Shown in pieces: positions 15,289 to 22,878 of a DNA stretch of 64,000 bases; the first letter of the stretch is position 1; each line of letters opens with the position of its first letter. Both the position numbers and the translations under genes were made by a program. This stretch comes from Zobellia galactanivorans (GTDB lineage Bacteria > Bacteroidota > Bacteroidia > Flavobacteriales > Flavobacteriaceae), in the NCBI RefSeq assembly GCF_000973105.1, contig NC_015844.1, positions 3,158,501-3,222,500 of the forward strand, written 5' to 3'. A model generated the notes under the pieces. The model did no database searches. It was not told where the DNA came from and saw only the letters and a list, made by a program, of their open reading frames with translations.

Positions 15289-16161
15289 TTAAATGTTTTT
15301 TTTCATAAACTGCTTTAATTCAATGTAAAAGTCAGTTGATTTTAAATCATCAATACCGTTGTCCAGAATATATTCCTTTTTAAAATCATTCCAGTTTTGG
15401 CGCTTAATTGGTTTTGAATCTAGAAAGAATTGACGATTGATTGATTCATAATAATATCCATTCAACCTGGCAGAATATTTTGATGTTTTAATTATTTCCT
15501 CAAAGAAACATACGATAAAAATAAACCACGTTTGTTTTTCGGATGGAATAGTGTCTTTTGGAGTTTTAAGAGAAGAATACTTGAACTGTCTGTGTTCTGG
15601 AATGTAGTTTTCAAAATTTGGCAATTTCATTAGTAAGCTCTCAAAAAGTTCAAGGTTGGGTTTTCTTACCTTATTAGATAATCGCTTATTCGAAATATCT
15701 GTTTTGATTAAATCTTGTTTTAAATTTTCTTCAGGTAATGTTAAGTGATTTTTATGTGGTTTCCCGTTCTGTATTTTTATCTCGTTAATTTTATTTGGAA
15801 TACATTCTGATTTGTGGAAAAAGCTCTTAGTGCTGAGTTTACGAATACTGATAATTAAGCCAATTGTAGATATTATAACTATTACTGTGGTCGAGCAATA
15901 AGTAAAGACTACATTTTCAATCGAACTATTAATTAAGCATTTGTAAAGAAATAACGGGCATAGAAAAAAAACTACTGTTAATAAAATGCGCAAGTTATCA
16001 GTCGGCTTATGGAGGACAGGAGCATTTTGAGTATACTGAGTATTGTTATTGTAAAAAGCAAAAAGTGGAACTAATCTAAAGCTTATTCGTTTAGAAAATA
16101 TATAAGCATGACAAAGAGATAAAGTGAAAAGTAACGCAATTTGTACAATGAGGTAATTCAT
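15289..16161 (-). CDS. Membrane protein of unknown function at the ssrA end of the island
   Basis: The 290-residue protein starts at ATG 16161. The N-terminal half has three hydrophobic segments (about residues 3-22, 58-77 and 84-106), and the C-terminal half is soluble and charged. The soluble part contains the blocks LESLLMKLPNFENYIPEHRQ, IFIVCFFEEIIKTSKYS and NGYYYESINRQFFL, ending in a short helical tail. No family is recognised. It is the gene nearest to ssrA and the first of the island's minus-strand series, directly before the HTH gene. Its low GC and lack of similarity to the chromosomal genes support membership of the island. A role in element maintenance or replication control is possible but unsupported. 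Confidence 0.7.
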   Translation of the reverse strand: MNYLIVQIALLFTLSLCHAYIFSKRISFRLVPLFAFYNNNTQYTQNAPVLHKPTDNLRILLTVVFFLCPLFLYKCLINSSIENVVFTYCSTTVIVIISTIGLIISIRKLSTKSFFHKSECIPNKINEIKIQNGKPHKNHLTLPEENLKQDLIKTDISNKRLSNKVRKPNLELFESLLMKLPNFENYIPEHRQFKYSSLKTPKDTIPSEKQTWFIFIVCFFEEIIKTSKYSARLNGYYYESINRQFFLDSKPIKRQNWNDFKKEYILDNGIDDLKSTDFYIELKQFMKKNI

Positions 16162-16267
16162 AATCTTAGCATTATTTAGTAGTAATTACCCTAAAAATAC
16201 TAATTTCGAAAATAGAAACAACTTATTGAAATTGAATGGCATTGTCAACGATTCTGTCAACGCAAAA

Positions 16268-16304
16268 TAAAAAACCCCGTAAACAAAGGGTTTACAGGGT
16301 TTAA
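16268..16304 (-). terminator. Terminator of ssrA
   Basis: Read on the minus strand, AACCCTGTAAA pairs with TTTACGGGGTT (one G-U pair) across a short loop and is followed by a run of T. This is a strong intrinsic terminator just beyond the tmRNA 3' end. The plus-strand side is also T-containing, so it may insulate the island as well. Confidence 0.85.
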
Positions 16305-16307
16305 GTG

Positions 16308-16703
16308 TGGAGCCGGAGGGATTCGAACCCTCGTCCAAACAAGCAATAACAGAGCTTTCTACATGTTTAGTTTCCGCTTGGTTTTCGATGTATACCTGAC
16401 CGGAAACGGCCTAATATACACTTAGCTTCTTAAGGTTTTGGTGCCACTACCGAAGCAATAGTGGCCTTATGTTGACTTTTCTGGTGCCTCTAGATGAACC
16501 GCCGCCAACAAGGGCTGTTCAGAGACATCTCGCTTTCCGACCTGGTCGGAACGAGGCTAAATCCTACTATAATTCAGATTAAGCGGCAAGAGCGTAATTA
16601 TTTTCGCCAATTAAAAGTGTGAAGTATGATATTAACGAGCTGTACCCCAGCGCTCGACATGCTTACAATGCCATTGGTCTCGCTGTCAAAACCAGTCGGC
16701 CCC
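16308..16703 (-). ncRNA. ssrA: Transfer-messenger RNA (tmRNA)
   Basis: The RNA rescues stalled ribosomes and tags truncated proteins for degradation, together with SmpB. The 5' end GGGGCCGA (from 16703) pairs with the 3' end CGGCTCCA (to 16308) to form the tRNA-like acceptor stem. A T-arm with GGTTCGAATCC is clear near the 3' end. An internal frame encodes the tag GENNYALAA followed by TAA, typical of Bacteroidota. The length of about 396 nt is in the normal range. CCA is not fully encoded after the discriminator A. The 3' end is the boundary between AT-rich island and chromosome, and ssrA 3' ends are common integration targets. Confidence 0.97.
16579..16608 (-). other. tmRNA tag-peptide reading frame
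   Basis: The resume codon GGC starts the frame GGC-GAA-AAT-AAT-TAC-GCT-CTT-GCC-GCT-TAA, giving the proteolysis tag GENNYALAA. The C-terminal ALAA is the degron recognised by ClpXP-type proteases. Confidence 0.95.
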
Positions 16704-16714
16704 GTAATGAGACA

Positions 16715-16774
16715 GCAAATCTCCGATTTGCGTAGTCGAATTGCGTCCCGACCTAGTATTACGAGCGTCGGGAC
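16715..16774. repeat. Two inverted repeats immediately upstream of ssrA
   Basis: A 7-bp inverted repeat GCAAATC/GATTTGC (16715-16721 and 16725-16731, 3-base loop) lies 12 bases before the tmRNA 5' end. An 8-bp repeat GTCCCGAC/GTCGGGAC (16745-16752 and 16767-16774) lies further upstream. Both are perfect. They could be part of precursor processing, an operator of the ssrA promoter, or a terminator-like structure on the plus strand, where T-rich sequence follows the second one. Confidence 0.5.
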
Positions 16775-16808
16775 CTTATTTACTATTATTTTTTCAAAGA
16801 ACTACTTT

Positions 16809-16923
16809 GGCGTTTCCCTTTTTCGCTTTCGGCTCAAAAGGGGCGGGCTATCCGCTTTTACTCCTCGGCCCAATTCGCAAAAGCCAATAGGGCCTGTGGG
16901 GTAACCGCTACTATCCCTAACGC
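16809..16923 (-). ncRNA. Candidate structured RNA upstream of ssrA (recurrent flavobacterial motif)
   Basis: Read on the minus strand the segment opens with GCGTTAGGGATAG and contains GCGGATAGCCCG, ending AAACGCC. The ends pair (GCGTT with AACGC), and two internal hairpins form (GGCCC with GGGCC; CCCTTTT with its complement at 16816-16842), giving a multi-branch junction. I recall intergenic elements with the same GTTAGGGATAG...GGATAGCCCG signature in many Flavobacteria; whether this is the Rfam Flavo-1 motif I cannot confirm here. Its function is unknown. It overlaps the 3' part of a 50-codon frame. Confidence 0.55.
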
Positions 16924-17010
16924 AAAAAATCCACTAGGGAAAAAACCACCACGGTCGGCAAAGATACCCCAAAAAGTATTCCAAAAAAAGTTTTGATAGG
17001 CTTCAATCAT
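16858..17010 (-). CDS. Possible 50-residue hydrophobic protein
   Basis: ATG at 17010 opens a frame of 50 codons ending TAA at 16858. It reads MIEAYQNFFWNTFWGIF, then a glycine/phenylalanine-rich hydrophobic stretch FFPSGFFALGIVAVT. The second half runs into the structured RNA element, which argues that only the first 30 codons or so could be constrained. It is divergent from the dehydrogenase-like gene at 17056. It could be a small membrane peptide, a decayed gene end, or simply a non-coding frame. Confidence 0.25.
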   Translation of the reverse strand: MIEAYQNFFWNTFWGIFADRGGFFPSGFFALGIVAVTPQALLAFANWAEE

Positions 17011-17055
17011 AAGTTACATTTGAAACCGTAGTTGACCAATAAGTTATAAAAGCCC

Positions 17056-18261
17056 ATGATCATGAAGTTCGGAATCATTCGAGAGCGTAAAAATCCGCCC
17101 GATCGCCGTGTGGTACTATCGCCCCAGGCCTGCCAAAAAGTCCTGGCCCAACACCCCAAAGCCCAAATTGTCGTAGAACCTTCACCTATCCGCATTTTTT
17201 CCGATGACGATTATAGGGCCCAAGGCATCGAGGTAGCTTCCAAAATGGAAGAATGCGACGTGCTTCTGGGCGTAAAGGAAGTACCCATCAACCATTTGAT
17301 TCCCAATAAAAAATACTTCTTCTTTTCCCATACCATCAAACAACAGCCCTACAATAAAGACTTGCTTCGGGCCGTACTCGAAAAGAACATAGAACTCTAC
17401 GACCATGAGGTCATTATCAATGCCAAAGAACAACGCCTAGTGGCCTTCGGTCGCTATGCCGGTATTGTCGGGGCGTATAACGGACTCCGTACATACGGGC
17501 TCAAATACGACCTGTATCAACTGCCCAAGGCCGAAAACTTGGCCAATCAGCAAGAACTGATCCAAGAACTGAATAAAATACAGCTGCCCAACATCAAGAT
17601 CATCTTGACGGGTAGGGGCAGGGTCGGCAACGGCGCACGGGAAATGCTCGATGCCATGAATATCAGAAAAGTAAACGTTACCCAATATCTGGAAGAAACT
17701 TTTAAAGAACCGGTGTATTGCCAGATAGATGCTTCCGATTACAACAAACGTAAAGATGGGGTACGGGGCAATAAGGCCGACTTTTTTGCCCATCCCGAAG
17801 AATACAAAAGTAACTTTTACCGGTTTGCACGGGTTTCCGATTTTTTTATTGCCGGACACTTTTACGGTCAGGGGGCACCCTATCTTTTTACCCGTGAAGA
17901 TGCCAAGAAAGGTGATTTTAAAATAAGGGTAGTCGCCGATATAAGCTGCGATATCGATGGGCCCGTGGCTACCACCATCAGACCTTCGACCATTGCGGAC
18001 CCCATCTATGGCTACGATCCCGTTTCGGAGTCTGAAACCGACTTTAAAAACGAATCGGCCATAGCGGTTATGGCCGTTGATAACTTGCCCTGCGAAATTC
18101 CACAAGATGCTAGCGAAGGCTTTGGGCAGGCATTTATAAAAAACGTGATTCCCGCCTTTTTCAATGGAGATAAAGATGGCGTCTTAGAACGGGCAAGAAT
18201 GACGAAAAACGGAAAGCTTACCGCGCGTTACGCCTATTTGTCCGATTACGTGTCGCACTGA
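17056..18261 (+). CDS. NAD(P)-dependent saccharopine/alanine-dehydrogenase-like oxidoreductase
   Basis: The 401-residue protein belongs to the alanine dehydrogenase / pyridine-nucleotide transhydrogenase / saccharopine dehydrogenase (Lys1-type) superfamily. The N-terminal domain has the family opening KFGIIRERKNPPDRRVVLSP and the catalytic-site region FFSHTIKQQPYN. The dinucleotide-binding segment IILTGRGRVGNGAREMLD (about 178-195) carries a GxGxxG-like loop, and VVADISCDIDGPVATTIRPS is the conserved late motif. Bacteroidota homologues are usually annotated only as NAD(P)-dependent oxidoreductase, so the substrate (saccharopine, lysine, alanine or another amino acid) is undetermined. ATG codons at 17056 and 17062 are both possible; the second gives the more family-like MKFGIIRER start. 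Confidence 0.8.
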   Translation: MIMKFGIIRERKNPPDRRVVLSPQACQKVLAQHPKAQIVVEPSPIRIFSDDDYRAQGIEVASKMEECDVLLGVKEVPINHLIPNKKYFFFSHTIKQQPYNKDLLRAVLEKNIELYDHEVIINAKEQRLVAFGRYAGIVGAYNGLRTYGLKYDLYQLPKAENLANQQELIQELNKIQLPNIKIILTGRGRVGNGAREMLDAMNIRKVNVTQYLEETFKEPVYCQIDASDYNKRKDGVRGNKADFFAHPEEYKSNFYRFARVSDFFIAGHFYGQGAPYLFTREDAKKGDFKIRVVADISCDIDGPVATTIRPSTIADPIYGYDPVSESETDFKNESAIAVMAVDNLPCEIPQDASEGFGQAFIKNVIPAFFNGDKDGVLERARMTKNGKLTARYAYLSDYVSH

Positions 18262-18343
18262 TCCAAGAATTAAAAGGTCTTCCTTTGTCGTTGCGGTCTC
18301 TACGAAAATCACAAATCGGCATGGCGCCCATGGTAAAAAAGGA

Positions 18344-19456
18344 CTAATCGATGACGATCTTCCACTCAATGATCGGTTGTTGTCTCGGTGCGGTAAAACA
18401 ACCCAAGGCCTTCAGCTTTAAAACGATTTCGGTCTTGGTATCCAAGGTTTTTACCAACAATCGCTTGGTTTCACCGGCCGGTATTTCAAACACTGGCGAA
18501 CTGTCATAAAAGCTGTATTCCATTTGGTTCTCAAAAAGCAGGTCGCTGCTACTGATGTTTTTTAACTGAAGTTCCAGTACTTGCGATTTTGAACGGTATT
18601 CCGCTTTACCGATCGCTATACTTTTCTGTAGTAAAGGCTTTAGGTATTCGGCCTTGCCCACCATAAGGTCGTTGTAAACGGCAACGGTTCTACCCGCGAA
18701 TAGGGCTTCCTTTAGGCCTTCCATGGTCTTGTCTTCGGCAAAGACCAAGGTAATGGGCCTATGGTTTCCTTTTTCGGTATAGTCCCAATCAATGAGTCCG
18801 TGAATATCACTGGTGCCCATAATGGTCAGATCGTTTTCCAAGGCCAAGGTCAAGGCTTCCTCTGAATAATCTACGGTATTTATGACCTCAATACCATGTA
18901 GTTCGCCCTTCTTGATGCGTTTTTCCTGAAAGTCGCTTAAGATTGGGGTGCCTTTAGGACTTTGGGCGTACCACGCAGGGTGGTTCCAAAAGACAAAGGC
19001 TCCTTGTTTTTTGGCTTCGGAAAAGGCTTTTTCGGCCTTGTCTACATTCAATTGGTTGGCATCCTTTATAAATATCGCATTGTTATGGCCCACGGGAGCC
19101 GAACGGGTGATTTCGGAACCGTGTACAATCAATAGATTGTGTGATTTGGCTTCGGCCAAGGCCAGGGCGTAAGAACGGTTCCGGTCGGGGTGTGGAATAT
19201 CTTCTTTATGGGGTTGGTATTCCAGGTGTTCGGTCAGTGATATGGCATCTAGGTTTTCCCTTAGGGCCTCCTGTACGCGAATGGTCGGCCACACCTTTCC
19301 ATCCGAAAAAACGGTGTGCTGGTGCAAATCGGTCTTTAGCGTTTTGTAACCCTCGATATCCGGATAGCTCATAGGTTTTGCCCCGGCGTGCGAATGTGTT
19401 TGCGAATAGCTTTGTTGAAATATAATCAGAAGGATTACAAGGGCCCGTTTTTTCAT
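18344..19456 (-). CDS. Secreted PHP-superfamily phosphoesterase (Sb-PDE-like)
   Basis: The 370-residue protein has a Sec signal peptide (KKRALVILLIIFQQSYSQ) and a PHP metal-dependent phosphoesterase domain. Metal ligands are visible in DLHQHTVFSDG (about 43-53), LTEHLEY, HGSEITRS, FWNHPAWY and GTSDIHG, in family order. The C-terminal 90 residues form a beta-rich domain. The closest named group I recall is the Sb-PDE family of phosphodiesterases, active in the periplasm. Histidinol phosphatase and polymerase PHP domains share the fold, but signal peptide and length argue against them. It is convergent with the upstream oxidoreductase gene, with 82 bases between, and stands alone. Confidence 0.8.
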   Translation of the reverse strand: MKKRALVILLIIFQQSYSQTHSHAGAKPMSYPDIEGYKTLKTDLHQHTVFSDGKVWPTIRVQEALRENLDAISLTEHLEYQPHKEDIPHPDRNRSYALALAEAKSHNLLIVHGSEITRSAPVGHNNAIFIKDANQLNVDKAEKAFSEAKKQGAFVFWNHPAWYAQSPKGTPILSDFQEKRIKKGELHGIEVINTVDYSEEALTLALENDLTIMGTSDIHGLIDWDYTEKGNHRPITLVFAEDKTMEGLKEALFAGRTVAVYNDLMVGKAEYLKPLLQKSIAIGKAEYRSKSQVLELQLKNISSSDLLFENQMEYSFYDSSPVFEIPAGETKRLLVKTLDTKTEIVLKLKALGCFTAPRQQPIIEWKIVID

Positions 19457-19524
19457 GGTGTGGATTTATGTTGCTAAATTATACAACAAGAATCGGAACC
19501 TATTACCTCTAGTATTAAGTAAAC

Positions 19525-20196
19525 TTAAACTTTCGGGTTGCTTACGGTTAAGGTGCCATGGCCCCGTAAAAACGGCTTAAGCGCCCAGAACGAGACCCAA
19601 ATAAAACTTCCGAAACCAAAAATCCATAACCAGGCATCGACTAAGAACAAGGAGTTAAAAAGGCTTTCGGCCAAGACCAAGGGCTTGGTGACAATGTCCC
19701 ACGAGTTAAAACGTAGAAAGCGGCCCAGAAAAATGCCATACCCGCTCAGCAAGCTCACAAAAAGTAGGATGGCGTTGGCCAGAACGGGGTGGTTTCTTTT
19801 TCTTAGATAGCTGAAAACATCCATCATAGAGAGCACGCCTAATATCAATCCGTTTAGCGAAAAAACAAAAAACAACAAAAGGTCGAGCCAAAAGGTAGGC
19901 CTAGCAGAGTCTAAATGCACAAAGTCGGTAATGATATAGGGGCTGTTGGGCAAAAAAAGTACCCATAGGAACAAGATAACAATACGTAAGGCCCTTGATT
20001 TTTGTACCTGTACATTGAAAAGGAATTGCTTCGATAAAAAAAGGGGAACGAGGGCCAAAAAAAGGTTCCACAACAAAAAGGTAAAGTCGATAGATTGGGT
20101 CCAATATACCCTTAGGGCTAAAAGTGCCGTACCCAATGCCGTCAGTAAGAGGAGTTTTTTGTGGAACAGATTGTTTTTTAAAGCGCTGGGAATCAT
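19525..20196 (-). CDS. DUF1361 integral membrane protein
   Basis: The 223-residue protein has about six hydrophobic segments. It carries the two signatures of DUF1361: LFLPNSPYIITDFVHL (about 99-114) and GRFLRFNSWDIV (about 158-169). The function of the family is unknown. It lies alone between the PHP gene (69 bases away, same strand) and the divergent DUF1801 gene. The start ATG 20196 is the only plausible one, preceding a short basic N-terminus and the first membrane helix. Confidence 0.85.
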   Translation of the reverse strand: MIPSALKNNLFHKKLLLLTALGTALLALRVYWTQSIDFTFLLWNLFLALVPLFLSKQFLFNVQVQKSRALRIVILFLWVLFLPNSPYIITDFVHLDSARPTFWLDLLLFFVFSLNGLILGVLSMMDVFSYLRKRNHPVLANAILLFVSLLSGYGIFLGRFLRFNSWDIVTKPLVLAESLFNSLFLVDAWLWIFGFGSFIWVSFWALKPFLRGHGTLTVSNPKV

Positions 20197-20274
20197 GGAA
20201 TAAAAAAGGGATTTAGTCTATGTTATAGAACGGGAGGGAACTATATTTGTTGTTGATACTACGAATTTTAGCCC

Positions 20275-20634
20275 ATGAACCCTGCAGAAAACTACATCCT
20301 CGATCAGCCGGAACCCTTTAGGGGTATTTTGTTGCATTTGCAATCGGTCATTGAGCGAACCGTTCCCGATGTCGATTTAAAGTTCAAATATAAAATTCCC
20401 TTCTATTATATCAATGGAAGTCCCTTTTGTTATTTGAACCAAAGCAAAAATTATATTGATCTGGGGTTTTGGAAGGCGGCCCACCTGACCGTTCACCAAG
20501 AACTTATGATTACCGAGGGGCGCAAAGTCATGAAGTCCTTGCGCTATACTTCATTGGAAAGTGTTAACGATTCCGTGCTTACGGAAGTCCTAAAGGAAGC
20601 ATACGCCGTACGCAACGCTAAATTTTATAGGTGA
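20275..20634 (+). CDS. DUF1801 (YdhG-like) domain protein
   Basis: The 119-residue protein is a small cytosolic domain of the DUF1801/YdhG fold. The opening is ENYILDQPEPFRGILLHLQS, the core is DLKFKYKIPFYYINGSPFCY, and ILDLGFWK-like sequence (NYIDLGFWKAAHL) follows at mid-length. Homologues include iron-chaperone-like and heat-stress proteins of uncertain role. The gene is convergent with the PepSY protein gene; their stop codons lie side by side at 20634/20635. Confidence 0.85.
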   Translation: MNPAENYILDQPEPFRGILLHLQSVIERTVPDVDLKFKYKIPFYYINGSPFCYLNQSKNYIDLGFWKAAHLTVHQELMITEGRKVMKSLRYTSLESVNDSVLTEVLKEAYAVRNAKFYR

Positions 20635-22224
20635 TCAGCCTACCGAAATGGTTTTGGTTTTCGCTTTTTTGAGATGGGCTTTTTTTGGTTTTTGTCTTGA
20701 TTTCATATAGACCCATAGCCCTGCAGTCGATAGGAAAATCCATAGTAAATCGACCAGTAGAATATCATGTTTTCCCTCGGCCATGGCGACCCAGGGCCAA
20801 TTGCCCGAAACCATACCGTTGGTTATGGGAACAAAGAATCCTAAAATGCTTCCCCATAACAAACAATACCTATGGGTGAGGCCGTTGTTTTTCCTTAAGA
20901 TAAAATAAACCGATAAAAGCAACCATCCTAAGAAATAGCAGTAATAGATCATTGTTTTTCCTTCGGCATCAAAGGCCTTTACCATAATAAAAGTGAAGGC
21001 GGTTATAGGATACATACTTAGGCAAATGGCCAAATAGTAGCGTACCACGCCTTCGTTAAAATGTCTTTTCTTTTCCGGAAGGTTCTTTTTGTCGCGGGCC
21101 GTAAGCCATATTAAAACTCCCGAGATGATCACAAAACAGGAAACCAGTCCTAAAATAAATGAAATCACCCTTAGGCCATAGCCGGCATAGTCGCCAAAAT
21201 GAAGCCTGAAGAGCATGTTCTTTACCCCGTCTAGATACGAGCTGGTGCCCGTGGGATCTTTGACTACCGTACTACTTCCGTCGAGGGCTTTGTAAATAAT
21301 GTGGCCGACGCCGTTTAGTTTGCTCTTATAGTCCATTTGCCCGTTTACCGAAACCTGCATGTTGGTGTCGCCATAGTTGAAAATATGTACTTCGGTGACC
21401 ATGAAATCCTTCCATTTCTCTTGGGTTTCGGCTATGAGCCCGTCAATATTCGGAATGTGCCGTAAGGGCTTATGGTCGGCTTCAAATACGGGATGGCCGT
21501 ATTCTAGTTCCTCATACATTTTTGTTTGGTCTCCCTTATAGAGGGTGAGTACACTGGGGGCCACTACTATGAGCTTCAACATAAAAAAAGCCCCGGTTAC
21601 CGCATAGACCAGTTGAAAGGGCAGGCCAATGACACCAAGGGCCGTATGGGCGTCGGTCCACAGTGTTTTCATCTTGGCCCATGGCCTGAAAAGATAAAAG
21701 TTCGGAATGATTTTTTTCCAGTGAACGATTATGCCCGTAACGATAGCAAAGAGAAAAAAGAAAGCCACAAAACCTGAAAGGTAATACCCGAAAGGATAGG
21801 GGATTTGCGCAAAGAAATGCAGGCGGTACAAGAATTCACCTAATGAATAGTTACCGATATAATCGGTTGTACCCAGATCATGGGTGTCTAAATAAAAAAA
21901 TGCCCTGGCCCTTTCGGTCTCAGACAACAGGGTGTCTTTTGAAGCCCCTAGGTTTACACTTATTTTGCGTTCGTTGTAATAGTGCCGAAATTCAATGTCC
22001 CTGCCTTGTAGAGGTTTTTCGGAGGCCAGACTGTCGAGAACGGGGCTGATCGGTACCGATATTTTGTCTTTGATGCTTACTTTATGGCCGCGTTGCCAAT
22101 TGGCAATCTCGTCCCTGAAAAATGAAAAGGACCCCGCAAAAAAAATGACGTAAAGCGCTACACTGATAACTATGCCGCTCACCGTATGGGTGTGAAGTAA
22201 AATGTTGTAAGTTCTTTGGCCCAT
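20635..22224 (-). CDS. PepSY-associated TM domain protein of the iron-uptake cluster
   Basis: The start is taken at ATG 22224 (MGQRTYNILLHTHTVSG), giving 529 residues. The longer frame to 22362 overlaps the upstream gene and lacks homologous look. The protein shows the PepSY_TM pattern. The N-terminal helix contains HTHTVSGIVISVALYVIFFA, the second one HWKKIIPNF, and WTDAHTALGVIGLPFQL starts the third. Periplasmic PepSY portions and further helices follow, with a C-terminal hydrophobic half. Such proteins are often encoded with siderophore receptors and are thought to be inner-membrane ferric-siderophore reductases, as known for FoxB/FpvG types. It begins five bases after the DUF3649-like gene, so the two are coupled. 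Confidence 0.88.
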   Translation of the reverse strand: MGQRTYNILLHTHTVSGIVISVALYVIFFAGSFSFFRDEIANWQRGHKVSIKDKISVPISPVLDSLASEKPLQGRDIEFRHYYNERKISVNLGASKDTLLSETERARAFFYLDTHDLGTTDYIGNYSLGEFLYRLHFFAQIPYPFGYYLSGFVAFFFLFAIVTGIIVHWKKIIPNFYLFRPWAKMKTLWTDAHTALGVIGLPFQLVYAVTGAFFMLKLIVVAPSVLTLYKGDQTKMYEELEYGHPVFEADHKPLRHIPNIDGLIAETQEKWKDFMVTEVHIFNYGDTNMQVSVNGQMDYKSKLNGVGHIIYKALDGSSTVVKDPTGTSSYLDGVKNMLFRLHFGDYAGYGLRVISFILGLVSCFVIISGVLIWLTARDKKNLPEKKRHFNEGVVRYYLAICLSMYPITAFTFIMVKAFDAEGKTMIYYCYFLGWLLLSVYFILRKNNGLTHRYCLLWGSILGFFVPITNGMVSGNWPWVAMAEGKHDILLVDLLWIFLSTAGLWVYMKSRQKPKKAHLKKAKTKTISVG

Positions 22225-22229
22225 AAATT

Positions 22230-22532
22230 TTATGTAGTTAGGGGGTAAAGCGACTGCCCTATGTAGATGGCAACACCGCAAATAAGAATAATGATGAGGT
22301 ATAATCCCCATAGCTTCCAGCCGTTCTTGGCCAAAAAACCCAAGATCATCAAGGCCGCCCACAACAGGAATAAGGTATAGCTAGCGGTAATAAGCACGGT
22401 GGCCCGGTCTAGCCATGCGGCCAAGGCCAAATGGAATAGAACGGAAACAAGATAGCCCCCGAGAATGGCAGCGCTTATCTTGGCGAATCGCTGCCATTTG
22501 GATGTAGTGAGGTATTTGGGGTTTGCCGGCAT
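22230..22532 (-). CDS. Small membrane protein, DUF3649-like (iron-uptake associated)
   Basis: The 100-residue protein has three membrane helices. The pattern FAKISAAILGGYLVSVLFHL, LFLLWAALMILGF and KNGWKLWGLYL matches what I recall of DUF3649 'iron uptake proteins', which sit between a DUF3325 protein and a PepSY protein in siderophore clusters of other phyla. The same gene order is present here. It ends five bases before the PepSY protein start and begins four bases after the upstream gene. The family assignment is by pattern and context, not by search. Confidence 0.7.
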   Translation of the reverse strand: MPANPKYLTTSKWQRFAKISAAILGGYLVSVLFHLALAAWLDRATVLITASYTLFLLWAALMILGFLAKNGWKLWGLYLIIILICGVAIYIGQSLYPLTT

Positions 22533-22536
22533 CGGG

Positions 22537-22869
22537 TTAAAAGATTAGTAATTCTAGACAGAATGAAATTGAAAACAAGGCCAGCAGGCCCCATCTTCCG
22601 ATGACCCGTAAGGGGGTGATGCATATGGTAAGGCTTCCAATGGTCATCAACATGATCGATCCAAGTAAAAGTCCTGCTCCCCAACCGTATTGGATACCCG
22701 TACTAAGAAGGGAAAGAACCACAAGGGAACTTCCTGCGGCCTTAGCGGTCAACTTGTGTTGTTGTACCCATGTGATTCCCAACATTTGTTGGTTGTGGGG
22801 CATCCTTTCGGAAGAGGCGTACAATTGAAAAAAACCTAGGAAAAAGAGTAGACTCAATAAAGTAATCAT
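22537..22869 (-). CDS. Small membrane protein, DUF3325-like (iron-uptake associated)
   Basis: The 110-residue protein has three or four hydrophobic segments: an N-terminal helix (ITLLSLLFFLGFFQLYASSE), then KAAGSSLVVLSLL, then two C-terminal helices ending IGRWGLLALFSISFCLELL. In other phyla DUF3325 proteins share the short HNQ-type motif after the first helix, here MPHNQQMLG, and neighbour TonB receptors and PepSY proteins. It is nine bases downstream of the DUF4198 gene and four bases upstream of the DUF3649-like gene, so it belongs to the same operon. Its biochemical function is unknown. Confidence 0.65.
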   Translation of the reverse strand: MITLLSLLFFLGFFQLYASSERMPHNQQMLGITWVQQHKLTAKAAGSSLVVLSLLSTGIQYGWGAGLLLGSIMLMTIGSLTICITPLRVIGRWGLLALFSISFCLELLIF

Positions 22870-22878
22870 AGTTTTTGG

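Larger units (their letters stand above)
1..16307. mobile_element. AT-rich genomic island / integrated mobilizable plasmid abutting ssrA
   Basis: The stretch up to the encoded 3' end of tmRNA carries plasmid functions (initiator, iterons, primase, relaxase, ParA) plus cargo (SRAP protein, type I restriction-modification, orphan antitoxin). Its plasmid half is visibly AT-rich, whereas the genes beyond ssrA are GC-richer housekeeping genes. The 3' end of ssrA is an established integration site for islands and phages. Almost all genes run on the minus strand, away from ssrA. No integrase and no second copy of the ssrA 3' end are visible, so the left boundary and the excision system must lie outside the window or be lost. 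The hsdM/hsdR genes are less AT-rich than the plasmid block and may be a separately acquired module. Calling this one element is inference. Confidence 0.7.

Noticed and set aside
16626-16904. Plus-strand 92-codon frame
   Set aside because: It lies across the tmRNA 5' end and the structured element upstream of ssrA.
17437-18105. Minus-strand 222-codon frame
   Set aside because: It is antisense to the conserved dehydrogenase-like gene on the plus strand.
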